From Papio anubis (taxonomy: Eukaryota; Chordata; Mammalia; Primates; Cercopithecidae), in contig NC_044986.1 in NCBI RefSeq assembly GCF_008728515.1, positions 112,022,313 to 112,086,312 on the forward strand: DNA of 64,000 nt. Reading direction: 5' to 3'. The notes beneath the pieces are model-generated. The model was not told the origin of the DNA. It worked only from the letters and a program-made list of their open reading frames with translations, and did not search any database. How positions within the stretch are numbered: position 1 is the stretch's first letter; each line of letters opens with the position of its first letter. Positions 44,050 through 55,589 of the stretch are shown here, one piece after another. The position numbers and the translations under genes are program-made.

Positions 44050-45104
44050 TCTAAACCAAAATCTTAAATGAAGGTTTGGGTTGAACTCTTAGAACTTGGA
44101 AGAACTTGACCATGTTACTTTCTTTGGAAAGGTGGGAAATCCAATCAGTAAGAATAAAGATAGAAATTCCAGAAGTGACCCTCGGTGGAATTTATTTCTC
44201 TGCTCCAAAAGTATCTGGGTCTTTTGGGTGTCTTGGCTCTCCTCATTCTGTGTATTGTACATTGTCATGTAGGGCACATTTTTCTTATTTGCTTGTATAA
44301 GGACACTGTCTAAGTAGAAGACATGAAGACCAGCATGGTCAGTGAGCCCTGAGTGAGACAAATGTCCCCTCTTACTACAGTCAAAACTCTCTTTCAACAG
44401 CAGCTGATGGACCAAGGAAATGTCATGCTTTCTGCTAGTGTTTGAAGGAGATGTAAATATCTAGCAGGCTTCTTATCTTTGCCTTTGGCTTCCAAATCGC
44501 TGACTGATCATGGGGACTGCTGTTGTGTTGCTTTTTATTATGGACTGGAATTGCTTTGGGTATTGGCTTGGTGCTAATCAATACCCATCACAAAAGGGAA
44601 TAGACAATGAGATCATCATCACTCCTCCTTTTCCCAGGCCTTAAGGGGTCCAGAAACAATCACTCCCTACAGTGAAATTTCAAATATCTGGGCCAGTCTG
44701 GCTGCAAATGACCCCAATGATGAGATTTTCACTGGTTCTTCTACGAATCTGTGTTCACAGTCAGCCAGCAGGCTGACAAATGTTTTCCAATACACAGCCT
44801 CATTTTCTCTCCTGTTCCATTTCTTCACATCACTTCTAGTTAATGCACAATATCCGGAAGCAGAAACAGGTCAAAACTGGGTTGAATATATTCCCCTCCT
44901 CTGTGGTTTTCAAATCTCTGCAGCCTAGAATTTCCTCTTTGAACCACACACCACGAACAGACACCTAATAGGAGAATTGAAAAGTTGATTTCCTTGAGCA
45001 GCAAATTTTTAATACACACCAAATTCAATCAATCATTTAAATGCACTGATTGATAACATGAAATTGCACGAGGTAAAGGGAAATTTTATACTTAAAAAAA
45101 AAAA
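44050..45104. other. Unique sequence, no gene seen
   Basis: No repeat recognised. A small inverted repeat TGGGTATTG / CAATACCCA lies at 44557-44587. Frames up to 108 codons show no domain. Confidence 0.45.
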
Positions 45105-45415
45105 GACTCAGGTGCAGTGGCTCACCCCTGTAATCTCAGCACTTTGGGGGGCCGGGGTGGGCAGATCACAAGGTCAGGAGATCGAGACCATCCTGGCTAA
45201 CACAGTGAAACCCCGTCTCTACTAAAATTACAAAAAATTAGTCAGGCTTGGTGGCACGTGCCTGTAGTCCCAGCTACTCAGGAGGCTGAGGCAGGAGAAT
45301 TGCTTGAACCTGGGAGGTGGAGGTTGCAGTGAGCCGAGATCACGCCACTGCACTCCAGCCTGGGCAACAGAGCGAGACTCCATCTCAAAAAAAAAAAACA
45401 AACAACAACAAAAAA
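45105..45415 (+). mobile_element. Alu SINE, AluY-like, full length
   Basis: CACAAGGTCAGGAGATCG and ACCATCCTGGCTAACA are AluY-type features. The tail has AAC units. It starts directly after an A-run at 45094-45104. Confidence 0.94.
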
Positions 45416-45885
45416 GCCTTTCACGGCAATAGAAAGTTTCACTGGGCCTGACACTGTTACACTGAAAATGGATTTTAAAGAAGGAACAGAAACTAAAAGA
45501 GCATTTGCATGCTACCTTTTGTGCAAATAAACTTTTCTGGGGAAATGGTTTGAATGACCAAGAGCAGAAGATAAAGTGATCAGATTCAGGAGGCTGAATT
45601 TTTGTACATAAAAGTAAACATACAAATACTTTTGATTGATAATAGAAATGGTGATTAGAAGGAATTCTTTGTTTAACGTATATCTCCATCTCTTTTGTCC
45701 CAGTGGTCAGGATCAAGTCCCACCATTGGTGTAGTCAGTGAATCTAAATTCTGATCAGGCACGGGATGACCCCACCATGCCTGTGATATCTCTTCCTTGA
45801 AAGAAGTAACTGCAGATCTTGCCTATCGTGCCACCACAATTGCAGCCTGTATTAATGAAGAAATGCTCCAGTTGCATTCTCTATT
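45416..45885. other. Unique sequence, no gene seen
   Basis: A 162-codon minus frame (45228-45716) reads out of the Alu into this stretch. The Alu-derived half explains its length. Confidence 0.45.
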
Positions 45886-45897
45886 AAGTCATTCTTT

Positions 45898-46162
45898 TTT
45901 TTTTTTTTTTTTGAGATGGAGTCTTGCTGTGTTGCCCAGGCTGGAGTGCAGGGGTGTAATCTCGGCTCACTGCAACCTCCGCCTTCTGGGTTCAAGCGAT
46001 TCTCCTGCCTCAGCCTCCTGAGTAGCTGAGATTACAGGTGCCTGCCACCACACCCAGCTAATTTTTCATATTTTTAGTAGAGACGGGGTTCACCATGTTG
46101 GCCAGGCTGGTCTCGAACTCCTGACCTCGTGATCCGCCCGCTTCAGCCTCCCAAAGTGCTGA
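45898..46162 (-). mobile_element. Alu SINE, AluSc/Y-like, 5'-truncated
   Basis: The reverse Alu stops at CCCAAAGTGCTG, lacking about 35 bases of its 5' end. The target duplication AAGTCATTCTTT at 45886-45897 and 46163-46174 shows truncation at insertion, into L2 sequence. Confidence 0.95.
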
Positions 46163-46790
46163 AAGTCATTCTTTCAACAGATGTCTGCTGAACACACTAT
46201 GACAGGTACTCCTCTAAACATCAGGGATAACACCAAGAATAAAACATGCCCGTGCCCACACTCAGGGAAGTTCCGTTTTAAGAGGACTCAGGGTAGACAG
46301 GAAATAAACAAATATAAATCTGTGCTATATCAGATGACGAGCAACACCATAAAGAAAAATAAAGTCATCTAGGAGGATGGAGAGTAATGGCAGGGAAAAG
46401 AATGTGGTTTCAGCTGGGTGGCTGGGGACTGCTTCTCCCTGAGAGAAGTCTTTTATGGCAAGAGATGCTACCTGGGGGAAGAGAGTCCCAGGCAGAGGTG
46501 AACCATAGTGTGGTGGGCTGGAGCTGGAAGCATGGCTTGTCTGATGACTGGAAACAAGGAAAGGAAAGAGAAGAAAAGTGGAAGGAGATGAGATGGGGTA
46601 GAAAGGAGATTTCCAAATAATGTTGATTTCTTAGGCTGGCCCATGTACTTTGGCTTTTACTCTTAATTAGATGGGAAGTCATTGGAGGAACTTCAGCTGG
46701 AGCATAATGTGATCTGGCTTGTGATTTTAAAGGATTACTCGGGCCATGGCATAGACAATAGACTAAAGGAGGCCACATTCCACAGCCTGA
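46163..46790 (-). mobile_element. L2 LINE, long 3' region
   Basis: Reverse L2 over more than 600 bp: TCATTCTTTCAACAGATGTC, AGGAAATAAACAAATA, CTGGGGGAAGAGAGTCCCAG, CTTTGGCTTTTACTCTTAA, GGGAAGTCATTGGAGGAAC, GTGATCTGGCTTGTGATTTT. A 199-codon minus frame (46410-47009) lies partly in it. The L2 3' part is non-coding in the family, so I do not call a gene. Confidence 0.85.
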
Positions 46791-48459
46791 GTCGTTTTTA
46801 GCCATTCCCTCATTGTGCAACAGAGATAGCATGTCCATGAGATGTGCAGATAATATAAAACTGGGGAATAACAGCTTCAAGATCTTAAAAAGCTTCTTAA
46901 CTTTTAATACCCAGCTGAACTGCAGCCTCCACTGCCTCTCCCCCAGCTGCAGCCCACCCCAACCTGATGGTTGGTCCTTCCCACGTGGTCTGGCATTGAC
47001 ATGTGGCACATGCTGCCTCTATCATTACATTGCTTTGTGACTTGCAGGTTTACTTTATCTATCTCCCCTTCAATACTGTGCCAACCTTGAAAACAGAGTG
47101 GTGGCGTATTCACCTCGCCATTCCTCCCCAGGGCGTGCACGTTATAGAGATTCAACAGCGCTTCTTTGCATCAGTGAATTGTCTACCAATCTGTTAGGAC
47201 TAGCTAGCACCAATAAGATGAAATATCTTAAACATCAACTGCTTATGTGTAAGATAAATATGGCCTACTTTTACAGTAATCCAGGTTTTAAAAAAAAAAG
47301 TCTGATTTTTAGCAGACCTTGAACTCAGTGTGAGGCATTAAGTGTGATATAGCCATTTTTTAAAAAAGTAATGAAATCTTATGGTCAACATGGGTTTGGG
47401 CCATTCGCCGATTAGAATAAATGCATCATATGGTATACATGATGCTGTGCTGGCATACCTGGTTTATGTGTGAGTATGTATGTGCACACATGTGTGAGCA
47501 GAAGCATTGTTTCCTCTTTCATCAGATAAGGGCCCGGCCCACAGAGCCTAAGTCTAAAGTTGTGGTACTAGTAGTTTGGAAATAGAAAATGTCACACTCA
47601 AAAACACTTGCATGGAGGCTGGGTGCTTTGGTTCCTTGACGTCATAACTTGGTCATGGGTTTTGTTGACACCTGAAGAAGAAAGCTGTTTATTTACATGT
47701 ACACTGTAGATTCTCCTTAGATGAAAGGGATGGCCTTAAACATCATCTTCAAGGAAACATATATGGATGCTTCTAAAATTCGAACAAAGAGACAGAGATT
47801 TTTAAGTAAAATTGCCCTGGAAAACCTCACTCAATACAGACCATCCACTCTAGGGCTTCCCACCATGCTGTTTGTTGTGTGTCCAATGTGTGTGTTCCTT
47901 ATTACTTCCTTCAGGAAAATACACGGTTACCCAAGGTTATCATTATGGACTGAGTGCATTTTTTTCTCTTCCCGTTTTCTCACTTCTTACAAGCATAATT
48001 TAACCAAAGAGTGAACTACTCTCAGTTGGTTATAATACTGAATGGCAAATCAATCCTGCTGTTTGAATACAGTCTATTTATTGCTGACAATTACTGTAGT
48101 CTGAAGAAGTCATAAATAGACAGACATGGCAGAAAGAGTCAACATTTCTGTCACATGCCTCGTTGTAATGATTCAGTTCTACTATGTCCTAGAGAGAGAG
48201 AAAAAAATTTACAAAGCACAGAACTTGTGGGTTTCTAAATAATTTTTAACTGGCACTATACGATGCTAGTTTTGTCTCCGGTTTTGGCGTTTTCTAGTCA
48301 GAAGCAGTATGATCTTGTCATTAGAATAATAAAGCAGGAATTTTGCCCTCTAGTTTAAGTAGAGGCTTGAGCAGGATGAGAGCTTTTTATTTTTAGAGCA
48401 GATTCCACTTACCTTGTAGCTAGAAAATAATCACCTCTAATCTAATAAAATAAACCACC
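46791..48459. other. Unique sequence, no gene seen
   Basis: About 1.7 kb with no recognised repeat apart from short A and T runs and a GTATGTATGTGCACACATGTG stretch near 47473. A 97-codon frame at 47721-48014 has no domain. Confidence 0.45.
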
Positions 48460-48610
48460 TGACTACTACTTGTATGTACTTCTACATGACCTTAAACAAG
48501 TCATTTAATCTCTCTGTGTTTTACTTTCTTCTATAAAATAAAAGGGTTAGACCACATATATTTTCTAGCTCTATAAGATCAATTAATACTTGCTATAATA
48601 CATGTACTGA
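48460..48610 (+). mobile_element. MIR-type SINE (MIR3-like end)
   Basis: CTACATGACCTTAAACAAGTC, TTAATCTCTCTGTGTTTTAC, then GGGTTAGACCACATATATTTTC fit a MIR3-like copy. Confidence 0.75.
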
Positions 48611-48733
48611 CATTGATCTTAAAGACCATTGCCTGTCTTTATTTGCGTAGTACCTTCTTTTTTTTTTTTTTTAATTCTTCACTGATTATCACCAATGTAA
48701 GGGATAGACAGATGAATTGTCACTGTCATCATG

Positions 48734-49098
48734 AGCTGGGGCTGTAATAACAAATACCATAGACTGAGTGGCTTAACAAACAGACATTTATTTCTCACTG
48801 TGCTGCAGGCTGGAAGTCCAAGATCAAGATGCCAGCAGATTCCATTCCTGGTGAGGGCTCTCTTCCTGGCTTGCAGACAGCCACCTTCTTGCTGTGTCCT
48901 CAAGTGGCAGAGAGAGAAAGCTCTGATCTCTCTTCTTCCTCTTCTAAGGGCACTAGTCCCAACATGTGGGCTTCACCCTTAGACCTCACCTACACCTAAT
49001 CACCTACCAAAGGCCTCATCTCCAAAAACCATCACACTGGAGGTTAGGACTTCAACATACAAATTTGGGGGAGGGAAATATAATTTAGTCCCTAGCAG
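48734..49098 (-). mobile_element. MLT1-type LTR (MaLR)
   Basis: Reverse MLT1: TAATAACAAATACCATAGAC, GGCTGGAAGTCCAAGATC, TTGCTGTGTCCTCAAG, CCAAAGGCCTCATCTCC, TTCAACATACAAATTTGGGG, then TTTAGTCCCTAGCA. Confidence 0.93.
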
Positions 49099-49420
49099 TC
49101 ACCATATAACATTTCTAAATTCTTAATATACAAGGAGAGAAAGTTTGCCACAACAAGCCATGTATGAACTTCTTATAATGTAAGAGCACTGAAACCACAC
49201 TGTCTGGGTTTGAATTTCAGTTCTGTCTCTCACTAATTCCAAGACTCCATTCCTTATCTGCTGCTATGGCCTGAATGTTTGTGTTCCCCAAAATTCATCT
49301 GTTGAAACCTAGCCCCCAAGGTCCTGATATTAGAAGGTGGAGCCTTGGACAGGCCAGTAGGTTCTGAGGGTGTTCTGAGCCCTCATGAATGGTATTAGTA
49401 CCCTTATAAAAGAGGCACCA

Positions 49421-49848
49421 GGCCAGACATGGTGGCTCACGCCTATAATTCCAACACTTTGGGAGGCCAAGGCAGGAGGATCACTTTAGCCCAGGAGTTT
49501 GAGATCAGCCTGGGCAATATTCTGAGACCTGATCTCTACAAAAATACAAAAATTAGCCAAACATGGTGGCACATGCCTGTGGTCCCAGCTACTTAGGAGG
49601 CTGAAGTGGGAAGATCACTTGAGCCCAGGAGGTCGAGTCTTCAGTGAGCCAAGATTGCACACTCCACTCCAGCCTGGGTGACAGAGTGAGACTCTGTCTC
49701 AAAAAATAAATGAATAAATAAATAAAATTTAAAAATAGGAAGGAAGGAAGGAAGGACAGGAAGGAAGGAAGGAAGGACGGGAAGGAAGGAAGGAAGGAAG
49801 GATGGAAGGAAGGAAGGAAGGAAGGAAGGAAGGGAGGGAGAGAAAAAT
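49421..49848 (+). mobile_element. Alu SINE, innermost layer, with a long GGAA tail
   Basis: A forward Alu ends near 49700 and its tail continues as AAATG/AAATA units and then GGAA repeats. Target duplication AAGA.GC.CCA is at 49410-49420 and 49849-49859, so the whole microsatellite belongs to the insertion. Confidence 0.93.
49738..49840. repeat. GGAA microsatellite, about 20 units
   Basis: Runs of 4, 4, 5 and 7 GGAA units are separated by GGAC and GGAT variants and end in GGGA units. On the minus strand it reads as TTCC repeats and yields artificial Pro-Ser frames. Confidence 0.95.
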
Positions 49849-50170
49849 AAGAAGCCCCAGAGAGGTCCCTTGTCCTTTCTACCACGTGAGCACACAACCA
49901 GAAGGCAGCCATCTGCAAGGGGAAAGAGGAGCCCTCACCAAAACCCAACGGTGCTGGTGCCCTGATCTTGAGCTTCCAGAACTGTGAGAAATAAATTGCT
50001 ATTGTTCATAATAGCACCCAGTCTACGGTATTTTGCTATACAGCCTGAACAGACTAAGACATCTGTAAAATGGGGATGTCATAGGATTAAGTGAATTAAG
50101 ATAGGTAACATGTGTGGCGTAGTGCCTGCCGCACACTGAGAATTGATTCAATGTTAGTTACCACCCTACT

Positions 50171-51091
50171 ATTGAAGCACATGTGTATAACCGCTCACGT
50201 GCTAAGTGGAAGGATTTAAAAAACAATAATAAAAGCAAAGATTTGAATACAAAATTGACTTTCAAGCCCAAACAAACATGACGTGTGTGCAAAATTTTGG
50301 AATAATAGTGAATGATTTTATAAGCCAAGTGCAAGACACATGTCTTAAAAGAATGCTCCCATGGGAGAACACAGTGTTAAATTTCTGACACCCCAGTAAT
50401 TACAGAGAAATACCCTTTAGACATAAGTGGTTTTCCACTATTCACTTATAAGTTTGTAGTGGAATTCAAACGCTGTGGATTTTGGTTGCAAAAACACAAT
50501 GCCCAAATTTGTATGCGACCAAAGGTTGTATTGTAATGTAGGTTCTTACTACCTAGAAAGAACTCCTATGATCACCTTAAAAGTCTGCATTCTAGAGGAA
50601 AACATTTAATACACTCTCAAAATACACAGGGAGGATTGGGTGAAGACAGGCAGAATGTAGAGGACACCTTAAAGGCATTCAGTTCAAGAACCTCATCATA
50701 GCTTTTGAGAACAGGCAGAAGGAAACAAAAACACTGAGGAAACAAAACACTGAGGAAACAAAAACACTGAGATGGGGAGAATAGCATTGAGTCAGTACCT
50801 CCAAAGGTATGCTTCTGCCAAAAAAGTGCCTACATGCCAGAGGAATGTTAATTGCTGGACCCCTTTGTTCCATCTAACTGGTTTCATAAAGATTTGGAGT
50901 GGCTCTGTGATTGCTTTATACCTGATGGCTTTTCTCAATTGCCGTAGACCCTGTAGTACTTTAAAAATCTTGCTCCCCTTCTAAGAGACAGGAGAGATGT
51001 AGGCTGTGGTTGGGGATAGTTTCTGAAGTTCTCATTGGCTTCTTTGATGATCCCTACTGTGTTATGTATGCTGGGTCAGGTGCACAGGCAA
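50171..51091. other. Unique sequence with a small tandem repeat
   Basis: No gene or dispersed repeat is recognised. A 17-bp unit is repeated three times at 50721-50770. Confidence 0.45.
50721..50770. repeat. Three tandem copies of a 16-17-bp unit
   Basis: GGAAACAAAAACACTGA occurs at 50721-50737 and 50754-50770. The middle copy (50738-50753) lacks one A. Confidence 0.95.
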
Positions 51092-51395
51092 TTTTTTTTT
51101 TTTTTTTTTTTTTGAGACAGGGTCTCACTCTATCACCCAGGCTGGAGTACAATGGTGCAGTCTCTGCTCACTGCAAACTCTCTCTTCTGGGTTCAAGCAA
51201 TCCTCCTGCCTCAGCCTCCCAAGTAGCTGGGATTACAGGCACATGCCACCACGCCTGGCTAATTTTCGTACTTTTAGTAAGGACAGGGTTTCACCATGTT
51301 GGTCAGGCTGGTCTCAAACTCCTAACCTCAAGTGCTCTGCCCGCCTCGGCCTCCCAAAGTGCTGGGATTACAGGTTTGAGCCACCGTGCCTGGCC
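51092..51395 (-). mobile_element. Alu SINE, AluS-like, full length
   Basis: The reverse Alu starts with 22 T and ends at CGTGCCTGGCC. Two overlapping plus frames across it are Alu translations. Confidence 0.94.
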
Positions 51396-52227
51396 TCAAT
51401 CCAATTTTTTGAATTACTTAGAATGTTGACATAGGGATTCTTCCACTTAATTGCTGCATTTTAATTTATATAAAATTAATCCTATATAAATTAATAAAAA
51501 TAATTTAATTTTATATACATTAAATTCATTTAAATTTATATATGTACATATATATATAATAAAATACATTTTATTTTCTACACTCCAAGTCCAGTGATGT
51601 TTCTGAAGATTTGAAGATTTTTCTAAGCTTTCTTTCTCTCTTGGACCCGCCCTGCCAAATTGTTCATGCTGTTACTACCCAGAAATAAAGTGGGGCATGT
51701 AATTGGAAAACATAGGCGTCTACTTACTTATTAACTCATTAGTACCGCAATAACTGAACAGCTTCCTAAGTAAAACAATACCCAACTGCAGTATAAACAA
51801 AGTCACAGACAACTGGCTTGTTTAAAACTCATCGCGCTTGAGCAGGAGTTTTCTTTTTCACCTTTTCTGCTAAGGGACTTTTGTTTTTTTTTTCCTGCAC
51901 ATCCACTGTACTCGTTCATGCCCTCTCTGAAGCCCACATCTCCAGCATTTACAATGAGTTTAGAAACAAGTGTGGAAGAAATTGGACCATACAATACCTT
52001 CCCCTAGGCATCCAACTAGATGTCACTTTGGAAATTAAGATGAGCTTCCTAATTCTAGAAAGAAGCCACCAGAGCACAGATGCCTGTACATCAGCTGTGA
52101 CGACATCAGATAGAATGATTGAGGCATGAATAGGAAATTAGGGGGGCATTTGTCATTTAAATATGTATCTGCAATTTTTTTTTTTTTTTTTTTTACAAAA
52201 AACCATTTTGCTTTGTTTTATAATAGT
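51396..52227. other. AT-rich then unique sequence, no gene seen
   Basis: The part at 51455-51575 is almost pure A/T. The remainder is unique, with a T-run near 52173-52191. Confidence 0.45.
51467..51517. repeat. AT-rich inverted repeat
   Basis: TATATAAAATTAA (51467-51479) and TTAATTTTATATA (51505-51517) are perfect 13-bp inverted arms in a roughly 120-bp AT-rich tract. Confidence 0.85.
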
Positions 52228-52234
52228 ATTGACT

Positions 52235-52520
52235 GGCCGGGCATGATGGCTCATGCCTGTAATCCCAACACTTTAACAGGCTGAGAAAGGCAGATCACTG
52301 AGGTCAGACCAGCCTGACCAACGTGGCAAAACCCCATCTCTACTAAAAATACAAAAATTAGCCAGGTGTGGTGGTGCACACCTGTAATCCCAGCTACTCA
52401 GGAGGCTGAGGCAGGAGAATCACTTGAATCCAGGAGGCAGAGGTTGCAGTGAGCTGAGATCACACCACTGCACTCCAGCCTGGGCAACAGAGTGAGACTC
52501 TCTCAAAAAAAAAAAAAAAA
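52235..52520 (+). mobile_element. Alu SINE, AluS-like
   Basis: Forward Alu. The left arm lacks AGGAGTTCGAGA (GAGGTCAGACCAGCC). The target duplication ATTGACT appears at 52228-52234 and again at 52526-52532, a few bases beyond the A-tail. Confidence 0.93.
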
Positions 52521-52747
52521 ATTGGATTGACTGATATTCATAACAGACAGGTAGCGGAGTCCAGAGCTTTGCACATAGTACTTGACTGAAAATTAGTTAA
52601 GGGAATGAATAAATAGATAAATGAACCACTCTAACATCCTGATTTGAAAGTTCAAGTTTCTAAAATTCTACATGACTTTTTACTGCTTGTTCACAATATC
52701 AGAGCTGGGGGCTAAGATGCGGGTCATTTAGTCTAGGGACGTCATTT

Positions 52748-52960
52748 AGCATTCATTAATCCAACAAAGATGTATTGAGCGTAGTATGTTCCAGGCACCG
52801 TTCAAGGCTCTGGTGCTACAACAGAGAACTAAACAGACAAAGCAGGCCTGCAAGAAACCCACATTCTAATACAGGGAAACAGACAATGGACAAATAAATA
52901 AACATACAGTATAGGCAGTAATAAAAAAGGAGAAGAATAAATCAGGGCTGGGGAAGAGAA
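52748..52960 (-). mobile_element. L2 LINE 3' end
   Basis: Reverse L2: ATTCATTAATCCAACAAAG, GTATGTTCCAGGCACCG, ACAACAGAGAACTAAACAGAC, GACAATGGACAAATAAATAA. Confidence 0.85.
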
Positions 52961-53049
52961 AGCGTTGGAGGCAGTTTTAGGTGGAGTATCTCCTTTTCAA
53001 CATCAGGTCAGCTGAATTTTCCCCATTGGGAAATGCCTGTTGACTAGGG

Positions 53050-53250
53050 TAATAGTGATCACCTTTTGCAGAGTGCTTTACAGTTGGCAGTGCGCTTGTC
53101 TGCACCACCTCCTCTGAACTTTCCTGCAGCTCTTTGAGATCCTAATACTCCCCATGCTATCAGCAACAAAACTGAGGAGCAGAAACTGGTTAAAAGGTTC
53201 ATCCAAGGCCGTGCACCTCATGAGTGCCAGTGCCCGCCTGTGGCTCAGAT
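53050..53250 (-). mobile_element. MIR SINE fragment
   Basis: Reverse MIR order: GAGTGCTTTACAGTTGGC, ACAAAACTGAGGAGCAGAAAC, AAAGGTTCATCCAAGGCC. Confidence 0.65.
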
Positions 53251-53458
53251 TTCCTGTCGCCTTTGCCGGGTGTTGCAAAGAGAGGGACCTTCGGTGCCAG
53301 CCCTGCCAACTGGGGAATGAGAAAGGGTGAGCTGCTGGGTTTGTGTCCTGCTTGGTTACTCTTTTCTGAAGTTTGATATTTACAGTCCTTGATTTGTTTG
53401 TTTACCCCCTAGAGAGAATGAAAGTACAGTGTGTGTATATTATTAAATAAAATCTGTG

Positions 53459-53758
53459 GGCCAGGCACGGTGGCTCACGCCTGTAATCCCAGCACTTTGG
53501 GAGGCCAAGGCAGGTGGATTACTTGAGGCTAGGAGTTCAAGACCAGCCTGGCCAACATGGTGAAATCCCATCTCTACTGAAAATATAAAAATTAATCGGG
53601 CATGGTGATGCACGACTGTAATCCCAGCTACTCAGAAGGCTGAGGCAGGAGAATCACTTGAACCCAGGAGGTGGAGGTTGCAGTTGCAGTGAGCCAAGAT
53701 TGCGCCATTACACTCCAGACTGGGCGACAAAGCAAGACTCCATCTCAAAAAAAAAAAA
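53459..53758 (+). mobile_element. Alu SINE, AluS-like, full length
   Basis: Forward Alu with target duplication AAAATCTGTG at 53449-53458 and 53759-53768. GTTGCA is doubled in the right arm. Confidence 0.95.
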
Positions 53759-53768
53759 AAAATCTGTG

Positions 53769-54353
53769 ATGGGTATTAAGATAGAACCACATAGAAGAAT
53801 TGAGTAGAATTAAAGACTCTCCCAACAATGTTAATATCCACATGCTTATCCCTCCTGTGTTTGTCAATCCGAATCACACCCTAGCTAGGGAGCCGCATAA
53901 TTTGGCACCTGACTTGGTATTCATCACACTAAAGCCACTTCTTGGTGATGAGAGTCTTTATCAGGAAGTACGTCATCCCTGCTGTACTGAAAGTTTTTAA
54001 CACTCTGTTTTGAGAGCCAAAACTTCAGTGAGCACACAGAGACAATTCTTTTCCTACTTAGAACAATCCAAGTATAAAACCTCAAAGCAGATTTCTCTCA
54101 CACAAAGCTTTCGTTTTAAATGTGCTCAGTCACTGTTTATTTCAAAGCCATGTGAGATTATTTTTTTCTTCTGTTTCTTTCTTTTTTGGGGGAGGTGGGG
54201 TGGAAATGAGTAGAATGTTTTCCTTCTTCTCCTAAAAACAAAAAACAAATACAAAAGAAATAATCAGTACATATTTACCGAAAATATGGCATGGTTTTAG
54301 TAAGGTGCTGACGTCAGCATGATCACATGAGACACTAGAGAAAAACGTAGATT
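53769..54353. other. Unique sequence, no gene seen
   Basis: No repeat or domain recognised. A G-rich run GGGGGAGGTGGGGTGG lies near 54188. Confidence 0.45.
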
Positions 54354-54595
54354 TGAATCTACAGAGAGATTTGAATTCTACATTGTACATTGAATCTACA
54401 AAGAGAGATTTGAATTCTAGCTCTACCACATACTGGGGAGCCGCAGGCAAGTTACTGAGCCTTGGAGCCTCAGGTTCCTCTTCTGTAAAATGGGCATAAC
54501 ACCTGCTCTGAAACGTCATCATGGAACCAGGTGAAATAGAGACTGTTCAACATCTGGCATATATTAGTCAATAAATGGCACTATTACTACACACT
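54354..54595 (+). mobile_element. MIR SINE with a duplicated 5' part
   Basis: MIR motifs: AGATTTGAATTCTAGCTC, GGCAAGTTACTGAGCCTTGG, CCTCTTCTGTAAAATGGGC, GTCAATAAATGGCAC. The segment TGAATCTACA..GAGAGATTTGAATTCTA occurs at 54354-54380 and 54391-54419, a tandem copy with period 37-39. Confidence 0.85.
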
Positions 54596-55589
54596 AGTTG
54601 GGCCTTCCCTGAAGGGCAATAAAGGCCTTGACCTGGGCTGGGATCCCCAAAATCGAGAAGGGGAATGGGCAGGGCTGGGCCTCAAGCGTAGATGTGGAGG
54701 CAAAGGAAAAGTGAGATCCAGGAGCCTCAGAATGTGAGGACCAGCCATAGACTCAAGGAAGAGGATGGGAGGCAAAGCCAAAGTTGGCAATCTACAGTGG
54801 TGAACCAGGCAGATGATGAAGCTGAGAGGGGCTCCCTGAGACCCACCCCTGGTGGGAAACAGGGGAAGAAACTTAGAGACTTCACAGCCGGAGCCACAGT
54901 CAGGCAGCCACAGGGTGTATAGCAGGGCTCATAGAGGCAATGCTGGCTTTCATCTTGAGAGATTTTGCAGTTCCAGTTGACCTGCCGTCAGTGCCATTGC
55001 AGATCATCGCTACTTCTCCAAGTCTGTGCCTTCAGCAGTGGTGAATTCAGACAATGTTGTGTTTGTTCTCTGAATACAAATTACTAGTGTTGGGAAACCA
55101 CAGTGCCTGAGCCAACCCCCCAACTGGAGCTCTTTGTTCGCCGTGCCTGGTCCCTGACTCTGAGAGCCAGAGGGACCTTGGAGGTCAGGAGGCCAACCGC
55201 CCACAGGCAGCAGGGATTCCCTCTGCGGCAGGAGCACAGGTGGTGCCGTGCAGCTGTAGGAACACTCCAGGGACAGGACACCCACCCACGGCTTCCAGAA
55301 AACCACCTCCTTGGGTGGTAGCTCTGAGTGGCACAAAGCCCTTTGTGCAGTCACTGCAAAATCTGCCGGCTTTTAATCCCCCCTTCCTGACCCTTTCCAC
55401 CTAGCGGTCCTCCTTCCATGCACCAGCACTTAACACATCTAATCTCGTAGAAAGCCATGCTTCAGGTCACTGGCCTCTGCCTTCCCACTGTTAGAGCTAT
55501 TCTTTTGGGGACTAGACATCACCGTTCCCGTCAGTCATTGAAGTCGGACCTGAACACTTCCTCATCCTAAATGCTCTCACCTGGACTTA
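54596..55589. other. GC-richer unique sequence, no gene seen
   Basis: Several overlapping frames on both strands (up to 114 codons, minus 55010-55354) carry no recognisable domain. GC is above the window average. Confidence 0.45.

Larger units (their letters stand above)
49261..50060 (+). mobile_element. MLT1-type LTR, middle layer of the nest, split by an Alu
   Basis: The two parts are 49261-49420 (TATGGCCTGAATGTTTGTG to CCCTTATAAAAGAGGC) and 49849-50060 (GTGAGAAATAAATTGC polyadenylation region, ending GAACAGACTAAGAC). It lies inside a MIR and contains an Alu. Confidence 0.93.
49183..50170 (+). mobile_element. MIR SINE, outer layer of a three-level nest
   Basis: The 5' part at 49183-49260 (AAGAGCACTGAAACCACACTG, TCTGGGTTTGAATTTCAG) is interrupted by an MLT1 LTR. 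The MIR resumes at 50061 with ATCTGTAAAATGGGGATG and ends near 50170. The word ATCTG borders the insertion on both sides. Confidence 0.85.

Noticed and set aside
45228..45716. 162-codon minus-strand frame
   Set aside because: Its C-terminal half is the usual translation of a reverse Alu (QAGVQWRDLGSLQPPPP type). The rest has no domain.
46410..47009. 199-codon minus-strand frame
   Set aside because: It runs through the 3' non-coding part of an L2 LINE, and no protein motif is recognisable.
49589..49948. Pro/Ser-rich frames on the minus strand
   Set aside because: They are produced by the GGAA microsatellite and the Alu body, not by a protein-coding gene.
51010..51429. 139-codon plus-strand frame
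   Set aside because: Nearly all of it is a translated reverse Alu after a poly(F) tract from the T-tail.
54188..54203. G-quadruplex candidate GGGGGAGGTGGGGTGG
   Set aside because: Only two runs of three or more G are present, too few for a standard four-tract quadruplex.
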